Notes under the pieces: generated by a model
The model's database searches: none
Told to the model about the DNA's origin: nothing
The model's input: the letters and a program-made list of their open reading frames with translations, nothing else
Program-made: the position numbers and the translations under genes
Source of the DNA: Bog-756 sp963839925
GTDB lineage: Bacteria; Actinomycetota; Acidimicrobiia; Acidimicrobiales; RAAP-2
Direction: 5' to 3'
DNA length: 64,000 nt
NCBI GenBank assembly: GCA_963839925.1
Contig: CAWIWV010000001.1
Location: 2,046,001 to 2,110,000 of the forward strand
Shown here: piece after piece, positions 35,691 to 42,435 of the stretch
Position numbering within the stretch: the first letter of the stretch is position 1
Layout: every line of letters begins with the position of its first letter

Positions 35691-36494
35691 TCAGGGATGC
35701 TGGCTGCTCACCGAGACCACCTCGCCGGTCATGAAGGTGGCGTAGTCGCTGGCGAGGAAGGCGATCACGTTGGCCACCTCCCACACCTCGGCGCCCCGGC
35801 CGAACACCTCCCGCCGGCTCAGCTCCTCCAACTCATCGTCGGGCATCACCTTGTTGAGGAAAGGATGAACGGCGAGGCTCGGCGAGACGGCGTTGACCCG
35901 CACCCCGTGCGAGACCGCCTCCACCGCGCTGCACCGGGTGAGGGCCATCACCCCTGCCTTCGCCGCGGCATAGTGCGCCTGGCCGGCCTGGGCGCGCCAT
36001 CCGAGCACCGACGCGTTGTTGACGATGACCCCTCCCCTGCCCCACCCGTAGAAATGGCGCAGGGCGGCCCGGGTGCACCGGAAGGTGCCGGTGAGGGTCA
36101 CGTCGAGCACGAGCGACCACTGTTCGTCGGTCATGTCCACCAGGTCGACCTTGCCGCCGAGCCCCGCGTTGTTGATGGCGACGTCGAAGCGGCCGTGGCG
36201 TTCGGCGGCCGCTTCGTAGAGGTTGACCACCTCCGACTCCTGGGTCACGTTGCAGACCACCGCCATCGGGCGGGAGCCGGCCAGCTCGGCCAGGGTGTCG
36301 GCGGCTTCCTCGAGTCGGCGTTCGTGGGTGTCCGAGATCACCACCGTCGCCCCTTCCTCGACGCACCGCTTGGCGGTCGCGAATCCGATGCCGGTCCCGG
36401 CTGCGGCGGTGACCACCACCACCTTGCCCTCGAGGAGTCCGTGGCCGGGAGGCGGACTCCCGGCCTGACGAGACGTTTGGTCGTGGTCGGTCAT
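35691..36494 (-). CDS. ipdF: IpdF-like short-chain reductase (steroid C/D ring)
   Basis: 267-residue SDR with the unusual cofactor loop VVVTAAAGTGIGFATAKR, VISDTHERRLEEAA, INNAGLGGKVDLVDMTD, the catalytic NNASVLGWRAQ with HYAAAKAGVMALTRCSAVEA, and C-terminal TGEVVSVSSQHP. These match M. tuberculosis Rv3559c (IpdF), which interconverts 5-OH-HIC-CoA and 5-oxo intermediates after HIP-CoA. Its ATG overlaps the fadE30-like stop by 4 bases. The substrate is inferred from the match and the neighbours. Confidence 0.85.
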   Translation of the reverse strand: MTDHDQTSRQAGSPPPGHGLLEGKVVVVTAAAGTGIGFATAKRCVEEGATVVISDTHERRLEEAADTLAELAGSRPMAVVCNVTQESEVVNLYEAAAERHGRFDVAINNAGLGGKVDLVDMTDEQWSLVLDVTLTGTFRCTRAALRHFYGWGRGGVIVNNASVLGWRAQAGQAHYAAAKAGVMALTRCSAVEAVSHGVRVNAVSPSLAVHPFLNKVMPDDELEELSRREVFGRGAEVWEVANVIAFLASDYATFMTGEVVSVSSQHP

Positions 36495-37681
36495 CGCAGC
36501 GCTCCCTTCGGTTCGGGCGGCAGGCCGAGCACCCGTTCGCCGATGATGTTCTTCTGGATCTCGTTCGACCCGCCGTAGATCGTCTCCGATCGACTGAACA
36601 GGAAGGTCCGCTGGAAGTCGCCGAGCTCGTAGGGGAAGCCTTCGGCGACCACCCCTTCGAGGCCGAGCACGTCGATGGCCAACTCACCGAACCGCTGGTG
36701 CCAGCTGGCCCAGTAGAGCTTGCTGATCGACGCTTCGGGCGGGGCCACCGGGCCGTCGACGCCCGCAAGGCTCCGGAGCGTGTTGTAACGGAGGATCTCG
36801 AGCTCGGCGAAGGAGCGGGCGAGACGTTGTCGCATCACCGGCTCTGCCGTCGATCCGTTGGTCTTCGCCACCCTCATCAGGTGGTCGAGCTCGCGACGGA
36901 ACGAGAGTTGGTGGCCGAGCAGACCGACACCTCGTTCGAAGGCGAGGGTGGCCAGCGCCACCCGCCAGCCGTCGCCGACCTCCCCGACCACGTTGTCGGC
37001 CGCGGTGCGCGCACCGTCGAAGAACACTTCGTTGAACTCGGAGGTCCGGGTGAGCTGGGTGATGGGACGGACCTCGATGCCTGGCTGGTCCATGGGCACG
37101 AGTAGATAGGAGAGGCCCCGGTGGCGGGCAGACTCGGGGTCGGTGCGACAGACCACGAAACACCAGTCGGACTGGTGGGCCAAAGAGGTCCACACCTTCT
37201 GGCCGGTCACCACCCACTCGTCTCCGTCGAGGACCGCTTTGGTCTGGACGTTCGCCAGGTCGCTGCCCGCACCCGGTTCGGAGTAGCCCTGGCACCAGAG
37301 CTCTGTGCCGGCCACGATGGGCGGCAGGAAGCGCGCTTTCTGCGCGTCGGTGCCGTAGTGGATGATCGTCGGCCCGATCAGTCCTTCGCCGAGGATGCTG
37401 ACCCGACCGGGGGCCTTGGCCTTCACGTACTCCTCGTTGAAGATGACCTGGTGGGCGATGGACGCGCCCCGCCCTCCGTACTCGACCGGCCAGCCGATGC
37501 AGGTCCAGCGGTCCTCTGCCAGCACCCGTTCCCATTCGAGGCGGGTCTCGAATCCGAAGGTCTCGTCCCCCGACCCCCCGCGGCCGCCGAGGGCTGCGAA
37601 TTCCCCCACGACGTGTGCGTCCAGCCACCCCCGGATCTCGGCGCGGAAGGCCTCGTCCTCGGGTCGGTCTCGAAGGTCCAT
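36491..37681 (-). CDS. fadE30: FadE30-like acyl-CoA dehydrogenase
   Basis: 396-residue acyl-CoA dehydrogenase resembling M. tuberculosis FadE30 (Rv3560c). Shared: EFRAEIRGWLDAHVVGEFAAL, ELWCQGYSEPGAGSDLANV (FAD loop), NGQKVWTSLAH, SEFNEVFFDGAR and TIYGGSNEIQKNIIGERVLGLP. FadE30 dehydrogenates the propionyl side chain of HIC-CoA during steroid C/D-ring breakdown. It is the first gene of fadE30-ipdF-fadD3. An AAACCGGTTT palindrome and a TAGGTT -10 candidate lie within 30 bases upstream of the ATG. Confidence 0.87.
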   Translation of the reverse strand: MDLRDRPEDEAFRAEIRGWLDAHVVGEFAALGGRGGSGDETFGFETRLEWERVLAEDRWTCIGWPVEYGGRGASIAHQVIFNEEYVKAKAPGRVSILGEGLIGPTIIHYGTDAQKARFLPPIVAGTELWCQGYSEPGAGSDLANVQTKAVLDGDEWVVTGQKVWTSLAHQSDWCFVVCRTDPESARHRGLSYLLVPMDQPGIEVRPITQLTRTSEFNEVFFDGARTAADNVVGEVGDGWRVALATLAFERGVGLLGHQLSFRRELDHLMRVAKTNGSTAEPVMRQRLARSFAELEILRYNTLRSLAGVDGPVAPPEASISKLYWASWHQRFGELAIDVLGLEGVVAEGFPYELGDFQRTFLFSRSETIYGGSNEIQKNIIGERVLGLPPEPKGALR

Positions 37682-37693
37682 GGCTCTGGCGTG

Positions 37694-37711
37694 AACCTAG
37701 CAAACCGGTTT
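37694..37711 (-). promoter_or_regulatory. Promoter/operator of the fadE30-ipdF-fadD3 operon
   Basis: On the minus strand AAACCGGTTT (37702-37711) is a perfect 10-base palindrome with the AAC-NN-GTT core of KstR-type sites, but the outer T and A of that consensus are missing. Immediately downstream TAGGTT (37699-37694) could be the -10 box, 12 bases before the ATG. A TetR-type repressor (KstR or KstR2 relative) binding here would block the polymerase; this is inference. Confidence 0.4.
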
Positions 37712-37844
37712 CGAGCTCCTCCGATCCGGGTAGGTGAGGTCGGGAACACTTGGTGACATCGCCGTGTTTTCCATGGTGTTGCTTCGTGGGTGCTGGATCG
37801 CCACCCTGAGGGCGAGGCCCGAGCGATGCCGAAAGGAGAAACGA

Positions 37845-38312
37845 ATGACTGAACCCAGCGCGAACCCGGACACGACCGCCGAGTCGGCTGCGGTGGAGCT
37901 GACCGACGAGCAGTGGAGGGAGCGACTCTCCCCCGAGCGCTACTCGGTCCTCCGGCAGAAGGGCACCGAGCCGGCCTGGTCCGGTGAGTTGCTCCACGTG
38001 GACGGGGATGGGATGTTCACCTGTGCCGGATGCGGAGCGGCGCTCTTTCCGAGCGACACCAAGTTCGATTCGGGTTCGGGATGGCCGAGCTTCTACCGGG
38101 CACTCGACGACGGGGTCATCAAGGAGCACGCCGACCGGAGTTTCGGGATGACTCGGACCGAGATCACCTGCGCCCGTTGCGGCGGGCACCTCGGCCATGT
38201 GTTCCCCGACGGTCCGGCCCCGACCGGTCAGCGCTACTGCGTCAACTCGCTGTCCATCGACTTCGAGCCGGCCGACGACAGCACCGGGGACGCGAAATCC
38301 GCCGCCAACTGA
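37845..38312 (+). CDS. msrB: Peptide-methionine (R)-S-oxide reductase MsrB
   Basis: 155-residue MsrB, which reduces methionine-R-sulfoxide in proteins. Zinc Cys pairs CAGC and CARC, substrate loop SGSGWPSFYRAL, CGGHLGHVFPDGP, and the catalytic Cys in RYCVNSLSI. ATG 37845 has AAAGGAGA about 7 bases ahead; an upstream ATG at 37734 lies in non-conserved sequence. It is monocistronic, divergent from fadE30. Its last 79 bases overlap a small gene on the other strand. Confidence 0.95.
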   Translation: MTEPSANPDTTAESAAVELTDEQWRERLSPERYSVLRQKGTEPAWSGELLHVDGDGMFTCAGCGAALFPSDTKFDSGSGWPSFYRALDDGVIKEHADRSFGMTRTEITCARCGGHLGHVFPDGPAPTGQRYCVNSLSIDFEPADDSTGDAKSAAN

Positions 38313-38503
38313 GGCCGGCGCCTGCCGTCGACGGCAAGGTCGTCGACGGCGAGGCGTTCCTCGAGCAGTTCGAAGAGGTCGACGAGTGCATCGGCCTCGC
38401 GCAGTGCTCCTGAGCGAACCAGGGAGCGGGCGGCGTCGGCGAGCACCTGGCAGGCACCGAAGACTTCGGTCTTGCTCAGGCGCACCGAAGGTGCAAAGAG
38501 CAC
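38234..38503 (-). CDS. Small conserved-looking protein downstream of ssb
   Basis: 89 residues from GTG 38503, five bases after the ssb stop. The first half (VRLSKTEVFGACQVLADAA, LREADALVDLFELLEERL) has a helical, protein-like composition; the last 35 residues, antisense to the msrB 3' end, are low in character. The gene may truly function only through its first half. No function is known to me. Co-transcription with ssb is likely. Confidence 0.5.
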   Translation of the reverse strand: MLFAPSVRLSKTEVFGACQVLADAARSLVRSGALREADALVDLFELLEERLAVDDLAVDGRRRPQLAADFASPVLSSAGSKSMDSELTQ

Positions 38504-38508
38504 CGGGG

Positions 38509-38973
38509 TCAGCTTCCGGCTCCGGCAGGGGTGACCTCGGCGCTCGACAAAGAGTCGGAGACGGACTCGCCCGAGTCGAGCAGCTCGTCTCCGGTCAGCC
38601 CCTGCTGGCGCTCGACCTTGTGCACGTCGACGGTGGCGAACCGCATGCTGGCACCCACCTCGTCAGCGACGATCTCGACCTTGAACCTGCGGTCGCCCTC
38701 CTCGGTCTCCCAGCTGCGCTGTTCGAGACGTCCGGTCACCACCACCCGCATGCCCTTGGTGAGACTCAAGGCCACATTTTCGGCGAGGTCACGCCAGGTG
38801 ACGACGTCGAAGAAAGAAGTCGACTCTTCCCACTCGTTGGACTCCCTGTTCTGCCACCGCCGGTTGACCGCCACCCCGAGAGTGGTCGTGGCTTGCCCGT
38901 CGCGGGTGTAGCGGATCTCGGGATCGCGGGTCAGATTTCCGATCACGGTGGTGCTCGATGCTGTCGGGCTCAT
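38509..38973 (-). CDS. ssb: Single-stranded DNA-binding protein
   Basis: 154-residue SSB. The OB fold spans about residues 1-115: TVIGNLTRDPEIRYTRDGQATTTLGVAVNRRWQ, TSFFDVVTWRDLAENVALSLTKGMRVVVTGRLEQRSWE, and KVEIVADEVGASMRFAT. The acidic-tip tail usual in the main replicative SSB (DDDIPF-like) is absent; the C-terminus ends TPAGAGS, so this may be a secondary SSB. AAGGGGAA lies 7 bases before ATG 38973. It binds ssDNA in replication and repair. Confidence 0.9.
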   Translation of the reverse strand: MSPTASSTTVIGNLTRDPEIRYTRDGQATTTLGVAVNRRWQNRESNEWEESTSFFDVVTWRDLAENVALSLTKGMRVVVTGRLEQRSWETEEGDRRFKVEIVADEVGASMRFATVDVHKVERQQGLTGDELLDSGESVSDSLSSAEVTPAGAGS

Positions 38974-39141
38974 TTGGTGTTCCCCTTTTCTGAGAGTTCT
39001 CTCTCGTTCAGTGTCGGTGTGGTCTCGGTTGGTGTTCGTGATGTTGGGTGTGTCGGTTGCTGTCGGGTGCATGATCGGAGAGGCACCTTGCTCGGGAGCT
39101 CGATGTCGAGCTGGCTGCGGACCTTGCAATTGCCGCCGACC

Positions 39142-39153
39142 TACACTGAACGG
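39142..39153 (+). promoter_or_regulatory. Leaderless promoter of the encapsulin operon
   Basis: TACACT (39142-39147) is a TANNNT -10 hexamer, followed by six bases and the GTG at 39154. No Shine-Dalgarno sequence precedes that GTG, and this spacing recurs at several genes here. No convincing -35 box was seen. Confidence 0.5.
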
Positions 39154-39870
39154 GTGCAGGACATCTACGGCGACGACATCTACACCGAGCCGTCAGCCGA
39201 TCCGGACACCTTGTCGAACCTCGGTCCGCTGGCGCCCCTCGCAGGCGTCTGGCAGGGGGACGGCGGGACCGATCAACATCCGGTCGTGAAGGGTGAAGAG
39301 CACGACGCGTACCTCGAGACCTACGAACTCCAACCCATCGATCCCCAGACCAACGGACCACAGCTCTTCTACGGCCTGCGCTACCACCTCCACATCGTGA
39401 AGCCGGGCGAGGTCGAGACCTTCCACGATCAGGTCGGGTACTGGCTGTGGGAACCGGCGGCCAACACCGTGGTCCTCACCCTCGGGATTCCGCGGGGCCA
39501 GGTGCTACTCGCGGGCGGCAGCGCGGAACCGGACGCCACCGAGTTCGAAGTTCGGGCGGAAGTCGGCTCCGAGCAGTACGGGATTCTCTCCAATCCCTTC
39601 CTCGACCGCTCGTTCCGGACCCTCAGCTACCGGATGAAGATCACCGTCCACCCCGACGATGTCTGGTCCTACGAGGAAGAGGGCGTGCTGGACATTCCGG
39701 GTCGGACGGAACCCTTCTCACATCTCGACCGCAACACGCTGCGACGCATCGGAGCACCGACCCCGAACCCTCTGGCCGCAGTGGCGTCTTCCGCAATCGA
39801 CATCGACCCGTTTCCCGACGGAAGCCTCGGGATCGGCACCCTACGACAGGAAAGCAGGTCACTGGCATGA
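39154..39870 (+). CDS. Nitrobindin-like heme-binding beta-barrel protein, encapsulin cargo
   Basis: 238-residue protein of the FABP/DUF1794 heme-binding beta-barrel (nitrobindin) type: LGPLAPLAGVWQGDGG opens the barrel, then YELQPIDPQTNGPQLFYGLR, ETFHDQVGYWLWEP, LGIPRGQVLLAGG and FSHLDRNTLRRI, whose His is a candidate heme ligand. Nitrobindins bind ferric heme and isomerise peroxynitrite to nitrate. A proline-rich linker leads to DGSLGIGTLR (residues 222-231), which matches the cargo-loading peptide of encapsulin cargos (DGSLGIGSLK type). The stop overlaps the encapsulin ATG by 4 bases. GTG 39154 (leaderless) was chosen; ATG 39103 is an alternative. Cargo status is inferred but well supported. 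Confidence 0.85.
   Translation: MQDIYGDDIYTEPSADPDTLSNLGPLAPLAGVWQGDGGTDQHPVVKGEEHDAYLETYELQPIDPQTNGPQLFYGLRYHLHIVKPGEVETFHDQVGYWLWEPAANTVVLTLGIPRGQVLLAGGSAEPDATEFEVRAEVGSEQYGILSNPFLDRSFRTLSYRMKITVHPDDVWSYEEEGVLDIPGRTEPFSHLDRNTLRRIGAPTPNPLAAVASSAIDIDPFPDGSLGIGTLRQESRSLA
39817..39846 (+). other. Encapsulin cargo-loading peptide in the nitrobindin-like protein
   Basis: Codes for DGSLGIGTLR, followed by seven residues to the C-terminus. Known family 1 cargos such as actinobacterial DyP peroxidases end in DGSLGIGSLK-like peptides that dock inside the shell; only Ser to Thr and Lys to Arg differ here. It follows a flexible stretch rich in Pro, Ala and Asp, as docking tails usually do. Confidence 0.85.
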
Positions 39871-40673
39871 ACCACCTGATGCGAGATCTCGCCCCGATCT
39901 CGGAGGAGGCGTGGAACCAGATCGATGCGGAGGCCACCCGGTCGCTCAAGCACTTCTTGGCCGCTCGGAAGCTGGTCGACTTCACCGGCCCGCTGGGTTG
40001 GGACCGGTCGGGAATCGATGCCGGCCGGGTCGACCATCTGGACAGCGGTCCCCTCGGACCGGTCGAGGCCGCGCTGCGCAAGGTGCAGCCCCTCATCGAG
40101 CTCCGGTCTCCGTTCGCCCTGTCGAGGTCCGAGTTGGCCGATGCCGACCGCGGGGCGAAGGACCTCGCGCTCGACCCGGTGATCGCGGCGGCCCGGGTGG
40201 CCGCGCTCGCCGAGGACCACCTGGTCTTCAACGGGCACGTACAAGGCGTGGTGACCGGGATGATCGCGGCCTCGCCCCACCAGCCGGTCACCATCAGCGA
40301 CGACTACGGCCGCTACCCCTCGCACGTGGCGAAAGCGGTCGCGCTGTTGCGCACCACCGGGATCGCCGGGCCGTATGCCATCGCCCTCGGGTCCCGCTGC
40401 TACACCGGGGTCATCGAGACCACCGAACACGGCGGCTACCCGGTGTTCGAGCACCTCCAGCACATTCTCGACGGACCGGTGGTGTGGGCGCCCGCGGTCG
40501 ACGGCGCGGTCGTCCTCAGCCAGCGCGGCGGTGATTTCGAGCTGACCGTCGGTCAGGACTTCTCACTGGGCTACCGGTCCGACGACGCCAACTCGGTCGA
40601 CCTCTTCATCGAGGAGAGTGTGTCGTTCCGGGTGAACACCCCTGAAGCCGCGGTGCACCTCAGCCACACCTGA
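39867..40673 (+). CDS. enc: Family 1 encapsulin shell protein
   Basis: 268-residue HK97-fold nanocompartment shell protein, resembling M. tuberculosis Cfp29 throughout. MNHLMRDLAPISEEAWNQID at the N-terminus forms the inner cargo-docking face; LAARKLVDFTGPLGW, SRSELADADRGAKD, GPYAIALGSRCYTGV, HGGYPVFEHLQHI, VWAPAVDGAVVLSQRGGDFEL and SLGYRSDD follow in order. The length fits T=1 (60-mer) shells. The ATG overlaps the cargo stop (ATGA), so shell and cargo are translationally coupled. No DyP, ferritin-like or hemerythrin cargo gene lies beside it. Confidence 0.93.
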   Translation: MNHLMRDLAPISEEAWNQIDAEATRSLKHFLAARKLVDFTGPLGWDRSGIDAGRVDHLDSGPLGPVEAALRKVQPLIELRSPFALSRSELADADRGAKDLALDPVIAAARVAALAEDHLVFNGHVQGVVTGMIAASPHQPVTISDDYGRYPSHVAKAVALLRTTGIAGPYAIALGSRCYTGVIETTEHGGYPVFEHLQHILDGPVVWAPAVDGAVVLSQRGGDFELTVGQDFSLGYRSDDANSVDLFIEESVSFRVNTPEAAVHLSHT

Positions 40674-40705
40674 GCGCGACCGGAACTGACCGCTCAACTG
40701 GTGGC

Positions 40706-41341
40706 TCAGGAGCCGGAGTCCGGGCTCCCCCGAAGATCACGAACCAGCTCGGCCCGGACCGCATCGCCGAGCTCTGTGCCGGGCAGACCCTGCGGGTACT
40801 CGGGATGACTGACGCTCAAGAACGCGGGACCGGCCGCGAACTGCGCAACCTGCTGGTCGGTGAAGGCGAAACGCACGTAGTGCACCGCGGAGGTCGTCTC
40901 CTCACGGGTGAGGTTCGCCTCGTGGGAGGACTCGGGCACCGAGTGGACGACCGAAGTCGGATCGTCCGCGCTTCCGACCCGGATCTCACAGGAGCGCTCG
41001 ATCCCGACCAACCTCGGGAGCCAGGTCCGGAGGTCCTCCTCGCTGGTGAGCTCGATGAACAGGGTCGCCGAGAGCTCCCCGGGGGCCGGCAAGAGCCGGT
41101 TGTACACGTCCAGCTCGTGCTGGATCTGTTGATCGGTGACCATTTTCTCCGCCCGGGCCATCTCCTGGACCTGGAAGCGGATGGTCAGCCGGTTCTCGAA
41201 GACGAGGGTCACGACCGGGCCCACCGACACCCTTCGGAGTTGCTTCGCCGCAATGACCTTGGAGCGGAACTCGTCCCGCTCGCGCTCGTAGGCGCGCTGG
41301 TCGGCGATGTCCTCGAGGGTGAGGGGCCCGGCCGTGCTCAT
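40706..41341 (-). CDS. DUF3501 family protein
   Basis: 211-residue DUF3501 protein. It opens LEDIADQRAYERERDEFRSKVIAAKQLRRVSVGP, then VTLVFENRLTIRFQVQEMARAEKM, ELDVYNRLLPAPGELSATLFIELT and VHYVRFAFTDQQVAQF. ATG 41341 was chosen at the family start. It is 25 bases downstream of rubrerythrin on the same strand; DUF3501 and rubrerythrin genes are commonly neighbours, suggesting a shared peroxide-defence role. The molecular function is unknown. It converges with the encapsulin gene, leaving 32 bases between. Confidence 0.85.
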   Translation of the reverse strand: MSTAGPLTLEDIADQRAYERERDEFRSKVIAAKQLRRVSVGPVVTLVFENRLTIRFQVQEMARAEKMVTDQQIQHELDVYNRLLPAPGELSATLFIELTSEEDLRTWLPRLVGIERSCEIRVGSADDPTSVVHSVPESSHEANLTREETTSAVHYVRFAFTDQQVAQFAAGPAFLSVSHPEYPQGLPGTELGDAVRAELVRDLRGSPDSGS

Positions 41342-41366
41342 CGTGATGCTCGTGACGCCCGAGGGC

Positions 41367-41789
41367 TCAAGAGGACAGCGACGACAGACCCTCGTTGAAG
41401 CGTCCGGCGTGGCTCTTCTCGGCCCGGGCAAGGGTCTCCAGCCATTCGGCGATCTCGACGAATCCCTCGTCGCGGGCGGTGCGTGCGAAGCCGGGGTACA
41501 TCTCCGAGTACTCGTAGGTCTCGCCCTCGATGGCGGACTTAAGGTTGTCCGCGGTCGGCCCCACCGGGACACCGGTCACCGGATCGCCCACCTCGCGCAG
41601 GAAGTCGAAGTGGCCGAAGGCATGGCCGGTCTCACCCTCTGCGACCGAACGGAACAGCGCGGCGACATCCGGGTAGCCCTCGACGTCTGCTTTCTGTGCG
41701 AAATAGAGGTAGCGCCGGTTTGCCTGGCTCTCACCGGCGAAGGCCGTCTTCAAGTTGGCCTCGGTCTGCGAATCCTTCAGTGCTGTCAT
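41367..41789 (-). CDS. Rubrerythrin (erythrin domain only)
   Basis: 140-residue four-helix di-iron protein. Iron-ligand motifs: E in FAGESQANRRY, ExxH in EGETGHAFGHF, E in EGETYEYSEMYPGF, and ExxH in AEKSHAGRF. The C-terminal rubredoxin domain of classical rubrerythrin is missing. AAAGGAA precedes the ATG. It reduces hydrogen peroxide to water with an unknown electron donor. It lies between the PerR-type regulator and the DUF3501 gene. The C-terminus (GLSSLSS) is not a convincing cargo-loading peptide. Confidence 0.92.
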   Translation of the reverse strand: MTALKDSQTEANLKTAFAGESQANRRYLYFAQKADVEGYPDVAALFRSVAEGETGHAFGHFDFLREVGDPVTGVPVGPTADNLKSAIEGETYEYSEMYPGFARTARDEGFVEIAEWLETLARAEKSHAGRFNEGLSSLSS

Positions 41790-41828
41790 GCTTGTTCCTT
41801 TCTTGGGGGATCGGGCTCTGGTTGGTAG

Positions 41829-42308
41829 TCAGGCTGCTGCTGTCTTAGCCGCGGGCCGGCGTCGACGGACGGATCTCTCGGGCCGGCACTCGGGGCAGAG
41901 ACCGCGGAAGATGATCTCCGCTGCGCCGACCTCGAACCCGAGATCGGCCCCCTTCGGAATGCTGATGTGCGGGAAGTCTGCTTCGACGTCGCGCACCCGC
42001 CCACACCGGTTGCAGACGAGGTGGTGGTGGGGACGGTCCACATTGGGGTCGAACCTCGTCATACCCGTTCCGAGGTCCAGTGAAGCGATCTCGCCGAGGT
42101 CGACCAGGTCGTGCAAGGTCTGGTACACGGTCTTCAAGGAGATCGTCTCCATCTCGCGACTGGCCTCGGCGTGCACTGCCTCGGCCGACGGGTGGGTCTC
42201 GTCGCCCTGGAGCAGCCGGAAGATGCACTGGCGCTGTGCCGTCACCTTTCTGCCGGTGGACCGGAACAGCTCGGTCAACTCGTCGGGCGTCTTCACCGGT
42301 GCGAACAT
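41829..42308 (-). CDS. Fur-family regulator, PerR type
   Basis: 159-residue Fur-superfamily repressor. Winged helix VTAQRQCIFRLL, HPSAEAVHAEAS and ISLKTVYQTLHDLVDLGEI; metal and dimerisation half with HHHLVCNRCGRV and the second Cys pair CPEC near the C-terminus (structural zinc). The neighbours (rubrerythrin, DUF3501) point to peroxide sensing rather than iron uptake. A perfect palindrome 18 bases upstream suggests self-control. The rubrerythrin gene starts 39 bases after its stop. Confidence 0.88.
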   Translation of the reverse strand: MFAPVKTPDELTELFRSTGRKVTAQRQCIFRLLQGDETHPSAEAVHAEASREMETISLKTVYQTLHDLVDLGEIASLDLGTGMTRFDPNVDRPHHHLVCNRCGRVRDVEADFPHISIPKGADLGFEVGAAEIIFRGLCPECRPERSVRRRRPAAKTAAA

Positions 42309-42326
42309 ATCACCAATCGTTGTTTT

Positions 42327-42343
42327 TCAACAATCATTGTTGA
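42327..42343. promoter_or_regulatory. PerR/Fur-type operator
   Basis: TCAACAATCATTGTTGA is a perfect palindrome with 8-base arms around one central base. It lies 18 bases upstream of the PerR-type gene and about 93 bases before glpD on the other strand. Its A/T-rich arms stand out from the GC-rich surroundings. Control of the perR-rubrerythrin-DUF3501 operon by its own product is the likely role. Confidence 0.7.
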
Positions 42344-42435
42344 TATTGAGGGTTTGAGCTCGTCCTTCGAGCGCCGGAGAGGACCGACATCACCTGGCCG
42401 ATCGGGTCACGAGCGGGCTGTGGCAGGCTTTGGCG

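Noticed and set aside
41367..41789. Rubrerythrin as a second encapsulin cargo
   Set aside because: The C-terminus (GLSSLSS) lacks the GSLxIGxL pattern, and the gene is on the opposite strand in the PerR operon.
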